Shown here piece by piece: positions 26,466-39,274 of a stretch of 64,000 nt of DNA; the first letter of the stretch is position 1, and every line of letters starts with the position of its first letter. A program made the translations under genes and the position numbers. A model generated the notes under the pieces. The model had not been told where the DNA came from and did not search any database. It saw nothing but the letters and a program-made list of their open reading frames with translations. The DNA comes from Streptomyces marokkonensis (GTDB taxonomy: Bacteria > Actinomycetota > Actinomycetes > Streptomycetales > Streptomycetaceae): positions 496,001 through 560,000 of the forward strand of contig NZ_VSKS01000002.1 of the NCBI RefSeq assembly GCF_008312835.1, in the 5' to 3' direction.

Positions 26466-26482
26466 CTGGGGGTCGCCCCCAG
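26466..26482 (+). promoter_or_regulatory. hairpin between atpH and atpA
   Basis: CTGGGGG (26466-26472) and CCCCCAG (26476-26482) enclose a 3-base loop in the 126-base atpH-atpA spacer, followed at once by ACCCCCC. The GGGGGTC/GACCCCC bases resemble the dispersed G-rich hairpin repeats common in Streptomyces intergenic DNA. It could protect or process mRNA, or change the ratio of F0 to F1 subunits. Confidence 0.5.
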
Positions 26483-26530
26483 ACCCCCCAAGTGAAACTT
26501 CGGGCCCAACAAGGAGAGCAGGGAACTCAG

Positions 26531-28120
26531 ATGGCGGAGCTCACGATCCGGCCGGAGGAGATCCGGGACGCGCTGGAGAACTTTGTCCAGTCGTACAAGC
26601 CGGACGCGGCCTCGCGCGAGGAGGTCGGTACGGTCACCCTTGCCGGCGACGGCATCGCGAAGGTCGAAGGTCTTCCCTCGGCCATGGCCAACGAGCTGCT
26701 GAAGTTCGAGGACGGCACCCTCGGCCTCGCCCTCAACCTCGAGGAGCGCGAGATCGGTGCCATCGTCCTCGGTGAGTTCAGCGGCATCGAAGAGGGCCAG
26801 CCGGTCACCCGCACCGGTGAGGTCCTGTCCGTCGCCGTGGGCGAGGGCTACCTCGGCCGTGTGGTCGACCCGCTCGGCAACCCGATCGACGGCCTCGGCG
26901 AGATCGAGACCGAGGGCCGCCGCGCCCTCGAACTGCAGGCCCCCACGGTCATGCAGCGCAAGTCGGTGCACGAGCCGATGGAGACGGGCTACAAGGCCGT
27001 CGACGCCATGACCCCGATCGGCCGTGGTCAGCGCCAGCTGATCATCGGCGACCGCCAGACCGGCAAGACCGCCCTGGCCGTCGACACGATCATCAACCAG
27101 CGCGACAACTGGCGCTCCGGCGACCCGAAGAAGCAGGTCCGCTGCATCTACGTCGCCATCGGCCAGAAGGGCTCCACCATCGCGTCGGTCCGCCGCGCGC
27201 TGGAGGAGAACGGCGCGCTGGAGTACACGACCATCGTCGCCGCCCCGGCGTCCGACCCGGCCGGCTTCAAGTACCTGGCGCCGTACACCGGCTCGGCCAT
27301 CGGCCAGCAGTGGATGTACGAGGGCAAGCACGTCCTGATCATCTTCGACGACCTGTCGAAGCAGGCCGACGCCTACCGCGCCGTGTCGCTGCTGCTGCGC
27401 CGCCCGCCGGGCCGTGAGGCCTACCCGGGTGACGTCTTCTACCTGCACTCCCGTCTGCTGGAGCGCTGCGCCAAGCTCTCCGACGACATGGGCGCCGGCT
27501 CGATGACCGGTCTGCCGATCGTCGAGACCAAGGCCAACGACGTCTCGGCGTTCATCCCGACCAACGTCATCTCCATCACCGACGGCCAGTGCTTCCTCGA
27601 GTCGGACCTGTTCAACGCCGGTCAGCGCCCCGCTCTGAACGTCGGTATCTCCGTCTCCCGAGTCGGTGGTTCCGCACAGCACAAGGCGATGCGCCAGGTC
27701 TCCGGCCGTCTGCGCGTGGACCTCGCCCAGTTCCGTGAGCTGGAGGCGTTCGCCGCCTTCGGTTCCGACCTGGACGCCGCGTCGAAGGCGCAGCTGGAGC
27801 GCGGTCAGCGCATGGTCGAGCTGCTGAAGCAGAACCAGTACGAGCCGATGGCCACCGAGGACCAGGTCGTCTCCGTCTGGTCCGGCACCACGGGCCGTAT
27901 GGACGACGTGCCGGTCGCCGACATCCGCCGCTTCGAGAAGGAGCTGCTGGAGTACCTGCACCGCAAGGAGCAGGGCCTCATGACCTCCATCCGCGAGGGC
28001 GCCAAGATGTCCGACGACACGATCCAGGCGATCGCCGACGCCGTGGCGGAGTTCAAGAAGCAGTTCGAGACCAGCGACGGCAAGCTGCTCGGCGAGGACG
28101 CCCCGTCCGCCGCCAAGTGA
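26531..28120 (+). CDS. atpA: ATP synthase F1 subunit alpha
   Basis: 529 residues. Walker A GDRQTGKT at 173-180; VILHDLSK-like [14 protein letters not shown] (about 272-285); the alpha signature [17 protein letters not shown] (about 369-385). Non-catalytic nucleotide-binding subunit of the F1 head. ATG 26531 has AAGGAGAG at 26512-26519. Followed by atpG after 21 bases. Confidence 0.98.
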   Translation: MAELTIRPEEIRDALENFVQSYKPDAASREEVGTVTLAGDGIAKVEGLPSAMANELLKFEDGTLGLALNLEEREIGAIVLGEFSGIEEGQPVTRTGEVLSVAVGEGYLGRVVDPLGNPIDGLGEIETEGRRALELQAPTVMQRKSVHEPMETGYKAVDAMTPIGRGQRQLIIGDRQTGKTALAVDTIINQRDNWRSGDPKKQVRCIYVAIGQKGSTIASVRRALEENGALEYTTIVAAPASDPAGFKYLAPYTGSAIGQQWMYEGKHVLIIFDDLSKQADAYRAVSLLLRRPPGREAYPGDVFYLHSRLLERCAKLSDDMGAGSMTGLPIVETKANDVSAFIPTNVISITDGQCFLESDLFNAGQRPALNVGISVSRVGGSAQHKAMRQVSGRLRVDLAQFRELEAFAAFGSDLDAASKAQLERGQRMVELLKQNQYEPMATEDQVVSVWSGTTGRMDDVPVADIRRFEKELLEYLHRKEQGLMTSIREGAKMSDDTIQAIADAVAEFKKQFETSDGKLLGEDAPSAAK

Positions 28121-28141
28121 CGTAAGGAAGGGACCTGACTC

Positions 28142-30495
<2,354 letters not shown>

Positions 30496-30509
30496 GCCTG
30501 ATGCTCGTC

Positions 30510-30536
30510 GAGGGGGCGGGCGCGTCCCGCCCCCTC
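30510..30536 (+). promoter_or_regulatory. strong hairpin between atpD and atpC
   Basis: Eleven-base perfect arms GAGGGGGCGGG (30510-30520) and CCCGCCCCCTC (30526-30536) with a 5-base loop, 14 bases after the atpD stop. It looks like a terminator or attenuator placed inside the operon, leaving atpC, the inhibitory epsilon subunit, partly separated. Confidence 0.65.
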
Positions 30537-30603
30537 ATCCACGCCCCTTAGACTTGTAACCAACACCCGGCACAACCGCCGGGTGGTGACCCGAGGAGCC
30601 ACC

Positions 30604-30981
30604 TTGGCTGCTGAGCTGCACGTCGCGCTGGTCGCGGCCGACCGAGAGGTCTGGTCCGGCGAGGCCACCCTGGTCGTCGCGCGCACCACGTCCGGCGACA
30701 TCGGCGTCATGCCCGGTCACCAGCCGCTGCTCGGTGTGCTGGAGTCGGGCCCGGTGACCATCCGTACGCGCGAGGGCGGGACGGTCGTCGCCGCGGTGCA
30801 CGGCGGTTTCATCTCGTTCGCGGACGACAAGCTGTCGCTGCTGGCCGAGATCGCCGAGCTGTCGGACGAGATCGACGTCCAGCGCGCGGAGCAGGAGCTC
30901 GCCCGCGCGAAGGCGGAGGACGACGCCGAGGCCCAGCGCCGCGCGGATGTCCGTCTGCGGGCGGCGACGGCGGGGCGCTGA
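30604..30981 (+). CDS. atpC: ATP synthase F1 subunit epsilon
   Basis: 125 residues: N-terminal beta-sandwich with VWSGEATLVVARTTSGDIGVMPGHQPLLGVL (about 18-48) and a C-terminal helical part rich in Glu, Ala and Arg (about 88-125) that can inhibit ATP hydrolysis. TTG 30604 has GAGGAG at 30593-30598, 5 bases away, and gives the usual length; GTG 30583 would precede that ribosome site. Confidence 0.95.
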   Translation: MAAELHVALVAADREVWSGEATLVVARTTSGDIGVMPGHQPLLGVLESGPVTIRTREGGTVVAAVHGGFISFADDKLSLLAEIAELSDEIDVQRAEQELARAKAEDDAEAQRRADVRLRAATAGR

Positions 30982-31006
30982 TCCCAGCACGGTGAGATGA
31001 CGTCAC

Positions 31007-31052
31007 TCAGCCGCGGCCGGCACCGGAGCGATCCGGAGCCGGTCGCGGCTGA
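31007..31052 (+). terminator. terminator of the atp operon
   Basis: TCAGCCGCG (31007-31015) pairs perfectly with CGCGGCTGA (31044-31052), extended inward by CCGG bases on both sides. It lies 26 bases after atpC and before the DUF2550 gene. Confidence 0.75.
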
Positions 31053-31109
31053 GGCAGATCTGGATGATTTTTCCGTTCCGTTACCTAGGAGACGAGGAGG
31101 TCGGTGCCG

Positions 31110-31559
31110 ATGGTCCTCGCTCTGACTGTGTGCGGAATCGTCGTGGCCCTCGTGGTCGTGGGGCTCTTCGTCTTCGGCCTGCGCCGCCGCCTCATCCAGC
31201 GGTCCGGCGGAACCTTCGACTGCAGCCTGCGCTGGGACGCGCCCGAGGCCGCGGGTGACTCCGGCGGCAAGGGCTGGGCGTACGGGGTGGCACGGTACAA
31301 CGGCGACCGGGTCGAGTGGTTCCGGGTGTTCTCCTACGCCCCCCGCCCGCGACGCGTCCTGGAGCGCTCCGCGATCGAGGTGGCCGGCCGCCGCGTCCCC
31401 GAGGGCGAGGAGGAGCTGGCGCTGCTGTCCGACGCGGTGATCCTCGCCTGCCTGCACCGGGGCACACGCCTGGAGCTCGCCATGAGCGAAGACGCGCTGA
31501 CCGGTTTCCTCGCGTGGCTTGAGGCAGCCCCGCCCGGTCAGCGCGTCAATGTCGCTTAG
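31110..31559 (+). CDS. DUF2550 membrane-anchored protein
   Basis: 149 residues with a single N-terminal membrane helix (about 4-23) and a soluble domain of about 120 residues ending DALTGFLAWLEAAPPGQR. It matches the actinobacterial DUF2550 family, regularly found next to the ATP synthase operon; the function is unknown. ATG 31110 has GAGGAGG at 31094-31100; GTG 31104 is also possible but too near the ribosome site. It converges with chiC, 16 bases away. Confidence 0.8.
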   Translation: MVLALTVCGIVVALVVVGLFVFGLRRRLIQRSGGTFDCSLRWDAPEAAGDSGGKGWAYGVARYNGDRVEWFRVFSYAPRPRRVLERSAIEVAGRRVPEGEEELALLSDAVILACLHRGTRLELAMSEDALTGFLAWLEAAPPGQRVNVA

Positions 31560-31575
31560 TGGTGCTCGGTAGTGG

Positions 31576-33399
<1,824 letters not shown>

Positions 33400-33465
33400 G
33401 CTGCGCCTCCTTATGGGGAGAAGCCGTTGGGGACGTGACTGAGCCATCACATCCGCAGTGCCGCG

Positions 33466-33494
33466 AGAATAGAAAGGTCTGGACCACAGGTCAA
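33466..33494 (-). promoter_or_regulatory. chiC promoter
   Basis: Read on the minus strand: -35 TTGACC (complement of 33489-33494), a 17-base spacer, and -10 TATTCT (complement of 33466-33471). This is close to the vegetative HrdB consensus. The direct repeats bracket and overlap it. Confidence 0.75.
33475..33486 (-). promoter_or_regulatory. DasR-like box, proximal chitinase direct repeat
   Basis: The 12-mer TGGTCCAGACCT (minus strand) lies within the spacer between the -35 and -10 of chiC. It matches the Streptomyces chitinase direct repeat and half-palindromic DasR site (consensus near ACTGGTCTAGACCACT). Binding here should block RNA polymerase; the GlcNAc-phosphate-responsive repressor DasR is the known reader of such sites. 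Confidence 0.8.
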
Positions 33495-33495
33495 T

Positions 33496-33507
33496 AGGTC
33501 TGGACCA
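33496..33507 (-). promoter_or_regulatory. DasR-like box, distal chitinase direct repeat
   Basis: An identical 12-mer to the proximal box, starting 21 bp away (two helical turns), just upstream of the -35. Extended, AGTGGTCCAGACCTA, it is the better match to the DasR palindrome. Both repeats are also required for chitin induction through ChiS/ChiR-type systems in relatives. Confidence 0.8.
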
Positions 33508-33535
33508 CTCGCCTCGCCGTCCCCGAGGGCCCCGG

Positions 33536-34177
33536 CTAGATCCCCAACTCCTGAGCGAGTACCGCGGCTTGCACCCGGCTGCGCAGCTCCAGCTTCCCCA
33601 GCAGACGGCTGACGTGCGTCTTCACCGTGGCCTCGGCCATGTCGAGCCGCTTCGCGATGTCGGCGTTGGACAGCCCCTCGCCGAGGCACGACAGCACCTG
33701 GCGCTCCCGCCGCGTCAGGGATTCCAGCACCGCCGGATCGCCCGCCGCGGGCCGCGCGGGCTTCGCGGCGAACTCGGCGATCAGCCGCCGGGTGACGGCC
33801 GGGGCGACGATGCCCTCGCCGCCCGCCACCGTGCGCACCGCCGTGATGAGGTCCTTCGCCTCCGTGTTCTTCAGCAGGAACCCGGCGGCACCGGCCCGCA
33901 GCGCCCCGAACACGTACTCGTCGAGGTCGAACGTGGTCAGCACCAGCACGTCGGCGAGGCCTTCCCCGACCACCTGCCGGGTCGCCGACACCCCGTCGAG
34001 ACGGGGCATCTGCACGTCCATCAGCACCAGGTCGGGACGGAGCTCACGGGCGAGCGCCACCGCCCGTTCGCCGTCCGCCGCCTCGCCCACGACCTCGATG
34101 TCGGGCGCGCTGCCCAGGATCAGGACCAGGCCCGCGCGGACGGCGGACTGGTCCTCGGCGACCAGGACGCGGATCAT
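33536..34177 (-). CDS. chiR: NarL/LuxR-type response regulator ChiR
   Basis: 213 residues: receiver with phospho-acceptor Asp54 (LMDVQMPRLDG) and Lys103 (FLLKN), and a C-terminal LuxR helix-turn-helix (about 148-205; LTRRERQVLSCLGEGLSNADIAKRLDMAEATVKTHVSRLLGKL). ATG 34177 overlaps the last base of the kinase stop (TGATG), so the pair is translationally coupled. It lies upstream of chiC in the same direction; in S. coelicolor a regulator in this place controls chiC. The gap to chiC contains the DasR boxes. Confidence 0.88.
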   Translation of the reverse strand: MIRVLVAEDQSAVRAGLVLILGSAPDIEVVGEAADGERAVALARELRPDLVLMDVQMPRLDGVSATRQVVGEGLADVLVLTTFDLDEYVFGALRAGAAGFLLKNTEAKDLITAVRTVAGGEGIVAPAVTRRLIAEFAAKPARPAAGDPAVLESLTRRERQVLSCLGEGLSNADIAKRLDMAEATVKTHVSRLLGKLELRSRVQAAVLAQELGI

Positions 34178-35367
34178 CAGGTTTCTCCTTGCACGATGTC
34201 GGTGACCGGGAGGGTGGCGCGCACCACCCACAGCTTGCCCTCCGGGCCGCTCTCCGGCCCGGCCTCGAACGTGCCGTCCAGCAGGGCGGCCCGCTCCCGC
34301 ATCCCGACGAGACCGGCCCCCGACCCCGGCGCGCGAGGAGTGTCCCGGTCGCCGAACGGGCTGGTCACCTTCAGGACGAGGGCGTCGTCCGGCCGGCGCA
34401 GCCACACGGTGACCCTGCCCGGCGCGGCATGCTTGAGCGCGTTCGTGAGCGACTCCTGGACCATCCTGTACGCGGCCAGTTCGACCGGCGCGGGGACGGC
34501 TCGGTACTCGGCGTCCAGGGTGACGTCGAGACCGTTGGCGCGGGCGCCCTCGACCAGCGCTCCGAGGCCGTCGAGCGTGGGGGTCGCCGCCGGTTCGCGG
34601 TCGTCGGAGCCGTCGCGCAGGATGCCGATGAGCCGCCGCATCTCGGACAGTCCCTGCACGCTGTTCTCGCGGATCACGGCGAGCGCCTCCGAGGACGTCC
34701 GGGGATCGTCCAGGGAGAGCGCGGCCGTGGAGTGGATGGCGATGGCGGAGAGGTGGTTGGCGACCATGTCGTGCAACTCACGGGCCATGCGGGCTCGTTC
34801 CGCGGTCACCGCCTGGGCTCGGTCCATCTCCGCGAGCAGCGCTGTCTGTTCGGCCCGCAGCCGGGCGGCCTCGGCCGCGTCGCGGTGGTTGCGCACGATG
34901 AGGCCGGTCGACGCGGGCGTGAACGTCACGGCACCGATGACCAGACCGACGAGCAGGGCCTCCGGCACCCGCCACACCGCGTAGGGCACCAGCGTCGCCG
35001 CGATGGTGAGCAGTCCGGTGATCCGCGGCAGCAGCCGGGCGGTGGCGGGTGTTCCGTACAGGACGGCCGCGTACATCAGGTCGGTGTACATCACGATCGT
35101 GGCGATGCTGCCCTGCGTCGTCGTGTCCGCCGCCAGGGCCAGCGTGCCGGTCAGCAGGGCGGTGCGCGGTGCGGTGCGGCGCAGCAGTTCGCAGCCGGCG
35201 ATCACGGCCAGCGGCACCAGGAGCGGCCCGCGGCCGTCGAAGAGCACGATCGGGTCGTCGGCCTCGCGCACCCCCAGCCCGAAGGCCCACAGCAGCAGCC
35301 CGCCGGCGAGTCCGGCGAGCGCGACCCAGACGTCGAAGCGGGGAGGGCGGGGCGGTCGTACGGCCAT
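34177..35367 (-). CDS. chiS: NarL-family sensor histidine kinase ChiS
   Basis: 396 residues. About five membrane segments (about 12-165) without a large outer loop, a short coiled coil, a HisKA_3 dimerisation domain with His in ARELHDMVANHLSAIAIHS (about 204), and a C-terminal HATPase (NALKHA about 312-317; GLVGMRERAALL about 357-368). Start ATG 35367; the long in-frame extension upstream (to 36006) runs through the neighbouring plus-strand gene and is not coding. Partner of the adjacent response regulator. Such membrane-embedded sensors often detect signals within the membrane or through a partner sugar-binding protein. Confidence 0.87.
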   Translation of the reverse strand: MAVRPPRPPRFDVWVALAGLAGGLLLWAFGLGVREADDPIVLFDGRGPLLVPLAVIAGCELLRRTAPRTALLTGTLALAADTTTQGSIATIVMYTDLMYAAVLYGTPATARLLPRITGLLTIAATLVPYAVWRVPEALLVGLVIGAVTFTPASTGLIVRNHRDAAEAARLRAEQTALLAEMDRAQAVTAERARMARELHDMVANHLSAIAIHSTAALSLDDPRTSSEALAVIRENSVQGLSEMRRLIGILRDGSDDREPAATPTLDGLGALVEGARANGLDVTLDAEYRAVPAPVELAAYRMVQESLTNALKHAAPGRVTVWLRRPDDALVLKVTSPFGDRDTPRAPGSGAGLVGMRERAALLDGTFEAGPESGPEGKLWVVRATLPVTDIVQGET

Positions 35368-35520
35368 GGCACCATCCAACACGGTGCGCGTGCCCGGGCG
35401 CCTGATCCCCGCGGACGGTCCGGGACTGCATCTTTCGATGTACCGCGAGTTCATCGGTGGCGACGACGCCTCCGGCCGGTCCCGACGGGAGCCTGGAAGG
35501 GTGACCGAAAGGAGCGAACC

Positions 35521-36102
35521 GTGATCGTCGCCTTGATCGCCGCCTGCGAGATCGGCTTCTGGGTGCTGCTGGCCGCCGGACTGGCCTGCCGCTATCTGCT
35601 GAAGATGCCGCGCGCCGGTCTGGCCCTGCTGCTGTGCGAGCCGCTGCTGGAGGTCGTGCTGCTGGTCGCCACCGCGCTGGACCTGAAGAACGGTGCGGAG
35701 CCGAACTGGACCCACGGACTGGCCGCTCTCTACATCGGCTACACGGTGGGCCACGGCCACCGCACCGTGAAGTGGCTCGACGGCCACGCCGCCCACCGGC
35801 TGGGCGGCGCGCCCAGGCCGGTCGGCCCGCCGCGCCACGGCATGGCCCGGGCACGGCACGAGGCCAAGGTCTGGCTGGGCACGCTGACGGCCGCCGCCGT
35901 GGCGACCGTGCTGCTCCAGCTCGCCATCTGGTACGTCGACGACCCGGGCCGCACCACCTCGCTCGAGGCGTGGCGCTTCACGGCCTGGCGGGTGGCCGGC
36001 ATCCACGGCCTGGTGGCACTGGCCTACTGGATCTGGCCGAAGAAGGCCCCGGCGGCCGGGCCGGACGTCAGCGGCGTGGGCAAGGAGCGTGTGGGCCGAT
36101 GA
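35521..36102 (+). CDS. four-span membrane protein of unknown function
   Basis: 193 residues with hydrophobic segments at about 2-21, 29-50, 118-140 and 160-176, and a His-rich cytoplasmic loop (YTVGHGHRTVKWLDGHAAHR, about 74-93). No family recognised with confidence. GTG 35521 has AAAGGAG at 35507-35513. It is divergent from chiS and overlaps the next gene by 4 bases, so the two membrane proteins are probably made together. Confidence 0.7.
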   Translation: MIVALIAACEIGFWVLLAAGLACRYLLKMPRAGLALLLCEPLLEVVLLVATALDLKNGAEPNWTHGLAALYIGYTVGHGHRTVKWLDGHAAHRLGGAPRPVGPPRHGMARARHEAKVWLGTLTAAAVATVLLQLAIWYVDDPGRTTSLEAWRFTAWRVAGIHGLVALAYWIWPKKAPAAGPDVSGVGKERVGR

Positions 36103-36281
36103 CGCGGGCGTGGAGGAACCTGCTCGCGGGCACCGTCACGCTGCTGGTGGGCCTGGTCCTGTGGTTGTTCGCCGGGGGAGTGGACCTCCCGGTGGTCACG
36201 CCCGCCAAGGCCGGTGTGGTGATGATGTGCGTCGGCGGCGTCGAGATCCTGCTGGGCCTGTACCGGTCCGTGCGCCAGTAG
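36099..36281 (+). CDS. DUF5708-like small membrane protein
   Basis: 60 residues with two membrane helices (about 9-27 and 36-54) and a short basic N terminus, resembling the small Streptomyces DUF5708 proteins. ATG 36099 overlaps the preceding stop (ATGA). It converges on the adenosyltransferase gene, 3 bases between the stops. Function unknown. Confidence 0.65.
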   Translation: MTRAWRNLLAGTVTLLVGLVLWLFAGGVDLPVVTPAKAGVVMMCVGGVEILLGLYRSVRQ

Positions 36282-36284
36282 CGC

Positions 36285-36857
36285 TCAGCGCTCCCCGCCC
36301 GGCACCCACAGCACGTCGCCGGTCTCCTTGTTCGCGATGCGGGCCAGGATGAACAGGAGGTCGGAGAGGCGGTTGAGGTAGGTGGCGGTGAGGGGGTTCA
36401 TGGCCTCGCCGTGCGCCTCCAGGGCGGCCCAGGTGGAGCGCTCGGCCCGGCGTACGACCGTGCAGGCCTGGTGGAGCAGGGCGGCGCCGGGCGTACCGCC
36501 GGGCAGGATGAAGGAGCGCAGCTTCTCCAGTCGCTCGTTGAAGCGGTCGCAGTCCGTCTCGAGCCGGTCGATGTAGAACTGCTCGACCCGCAGGGGCGGG
36601 TACTCCGGGTTCTCCACCACCGGCGTCGACAGATCGGCACCGACGTCGAACAGGTCGTTCTGCACACGGGTGAGGACCTGCACGACCTCGTCCTCCAGAC
36701 CGCCCAGCGCGATCGCCGTACCGATCACCGCGTTCGCCTCGTTGGCGTCGGCGTAGGCGGAGATCCGCAGATCGGTCTTGGCGACCCGGGACATGTCACC
36801 GAGAGCGGTGGTGCCCTTGTCGCCGGTCCTCGTGTAGATACGCGTCAGGTTGACCAT
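36285..36857 (-). CDS. cob(I)yrinic acid a,c-diamide adenosyltransferase, PduO type
   Basis: 190 residues. Adenosylates cob(I)alamin with ATP to form coenzyme B12. Signatures: the N-terminal RIYTRTGDKGTTALGD (about 5-20, ATP binding), VQNDLFDVGADLSTP (about 65-79) and RRAERSTWAALE (about 134-145). The coenzyme is needed for methylmalonyl-CoA mutase, whose helper genes (mce, meaB) lie about 19 kb to the right. ATG 36857; stands alone, though it may be co-transcribed with the ABC genes upstream (14-base gap). Confidence 0.92.
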   Translation of the reverse strand: MVNLTRIYTRTGDKGTTALGDMSRVAKTDLRISAYADANEANAVIGTAIALGGLEDEVVQVLTRVQNDLFDVGADLSTPVVENPEYPPLRVEQFYIDRLETDCDRFNERLEKLRSFILPGGTPGAALLHQACTVVRRAERSTWAALEAHGEAMNPLTATYLNRLSDLLFILARIANKETGDVLWVPGGER

Positions 36858-36870
36858 GGGGCCAGCCTAG

Positions 36871-37620
36871 TTACGCTCCGGCCGTTCGGAACACGCGTGT
36901 GCCCACTGTCACGGCGAGCAGCGCGAAGCCGACGGCAACCAGCGCGCCGTACAGCATGTGGGCCGTCGCGTACGCGCCGACGTACGCGTCCCGCACCGCG
37001 TCCACCAGATAGCGGAACGGCATCAGGTGCGACAGCACGTCGAGCCAGGCGGGGCCGAGGGTCATGGGGAGCATGAGGCCCGACAGCAGCATGGACGGCA
37101 TGGCCAGCGCGTTGACCGCCGGCCCGAATCCCTGCGGCGTCTCGATCCTCATGGCCAGGGCGTAGGACAGCGCGGCCAGGGACACGGTCAGCAGGGCGAC
37201 GAAGGCGAAGCCGATCAGCACCCCGGCGAGGGGCGCCCGCAACCCCATCACCAGCGCCGCCAGGACCAGCAGCACCGCCTGGAAGACGAACACGGTGGCG
37301 TCCCGCAGCACCCGGCCCAGCAGCAGGGCGAGGCGGCTGACGGGCGTGACCCGCATCCGCTCGACCACCCCGTGCCCCTTCTCGATGATGATCGCGAAGC
37401 CCGCGAACGAAGCGCCGAACAGGCCGAGTTGCAGCAGCAGCCCCGGGACCAGCACCTGCCAGGAGCTGCCCTGCCCGCCGAGCGGAAGATCGGTCAGCAG
37501 CGGACCGAAGAACAACAGGTACAGCAGTGGCATCAGCACGCCGAACAGCAGCGCGAAGCGGGACCGCAGGGACTGGCGCAGATAACGCCCGTAGATGAGC
37601 GCGGTGTCGTGGAGCAGCAT
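36871..37620 (-). CDS. ABC-2 type exporter permease
   Basis: 249 residues, six membrane spans (about 22-40, 56-78, 98-122, 130-155, 163-180 and 218-240) with the ABC-2 signature MRVTPVSRLALLLGRVLRDA (about 86-105). It lies 13 bases after its ATPase. The pair resembles DrrAB-type drug exporters. Substrate unknown. Confidence 0.88.
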   Translation of the reverse strand: MLLHDTALIYGRYLRQSLRSRFALLFGVLMPLLYLLFFGPLLTDLPLGGQGSSWQVLVPGLLLQLGLFGASFAGFAIIIEKGHGVVERMRVTPVSRLALLLGRVLRDATVFVFQAVLLVLAALVMGLRAPLAGVLIGFAFVALLTVSLAALSYALAMRIETPQGFGPAVNALAMPSMLLSGLMLPMTLGPAWLDVLSHLMPFRYLVDAVRDAYVGAYATAHMLYGALVAVGFALLAVTVGTRVFRTAGA

Positions 37621-37633
37621 GGATGTCGGTGTC

Positions 37634-38416
<783 letters not shown>

Positions 38417-38433
38417 GCCTCCAGGAAAACAGA

Positions 38434-38455
38434 GTCACTGAATTTTTTCAATGAC
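38434..38455. promoter_or_regulatory. TetR operator palindrome
   Basis: Arms GTCACTGAA (38434-38442) and TTCAATGAC (38447-38455) are inverted with one mismatch around TTTT. This AT-rich 22-bp site lies 17 bases upstream of the ABC ATPase start and about 50 bases before the TetR start, a typical place for a shared autoregulatory operator. Confidence 0.75.
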
Positions 38456-38507
38456 CCCAAAATTACAGGAAGCCCAAGCATCACCCGGCCCGCCTACGAT
38501 GAGGGGC

Positions 38508-39149
38508 ATGGCAGAGGGGCTCAGGGAGCGGAAGAAGCGCGAGACCAGGCAGCGGATCTCGGACATCGCCACCGGGCTGTTCCTGGAGCACGGCTTCGTG
38601 ACGGTGACCATCGCCGAGGTGGCGGAGGCCGCGGACGTCTCCGTGAACACCGTCTACAACTACTTCCCGACCAAGGAGGACCTCTTCCTCGACCGCAGCA
38701 AGGGCGTCGTCGACCGGCTCTCGCGCTGGGTGCGCGGCCGGGGCGTCGGCGAGTCCGCGGCCGCCGCGGTGCTGCGCGAACTGCGCGAGGAGGTCGAGGC
38801 CGTCTCGCCCCGGGTCGGCCTGATGGAGGGTTACGACCGCTTCATGCGGGTCATCCACGATGCTCCGCCCCTGCGCTCCCGGCTGTGGGCGATCCAGCAG
38901 GAGGTCCAGGACAACCTGGAGCAGACCCTGCGGGAGGAGACCGGCGCACCGGACGACGACCCCCTGCCCACCCTGATCGCCGGCCAGCTCAACTGGGTCC
39001 ACCACACGGTGATGGGCGTCATCGGGCGCGCCATGGTCGCCGGCCGCGACCGCCACGAGGTGTCCCGCGAGACCCTGGCCCTGCTGGACGAGATGGAGGG
39101 CCTGTTGAGCCGGAAGGTGCTCAAGTACGCCGTCCGGGGCGCTCCCTGA
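38508..39149 (+). CDS. TetR-family repressor of the adjacent ABC exporter
   Basis: 213 residues with an N-terminal helix-turn-helix (about 12-58; TVTIAEVAEAADVSVNTVYNYFPTKEDLF) and an all-helical ligand domain. ATG 38508 is preceded only by GAGGGGC, and a TACGAT -10-like hexamer (38495-38500) ends 7 bases before it, so the mRNA may be leaderless. The in-frame ATG at 38499 is an alternative. Divergent from the exporter genes. Confidence 0.87.
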   Translation: MAEGLRERKKRETRQRISDIATGLFLEHGFVTVTIAEVAEAADVSVNTVYNYFPTKEDLFLDRSKGVVDRLSRWVRGRGVGESAAAAVLRELREEVEAVSPRVGLMEGYDRFMRVIHDAPPLRSRLWAIQQEVQDNLEQTLREETGAPDDDPLPTLIAGQLNWVHHTVMGVIGRAMVAGRDRHEVSRETLALLDEMEGLLSRKVLKYAVRGAP

Positions 39150-39274
39150 CCCGCTCCGGTGTGATGTCCGTCATGTGAGACGTGACGCGCGTTACTTACC
39201 GGTCACACGGCGCCCCGCGAACGCTAATGTCCGCTTCTGGAGAACAAGACAGCGCGTATCAGGGGAGTCGCACA

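Noticed and set aside
34189-36102. 637-residue plus-strand frame opposite chiS leading into the membrane gene
   Set aside because: The part before 35521 is a shadow of chiS; GTG 35521 has its own ribosome site and begins the hydrophobic protein.
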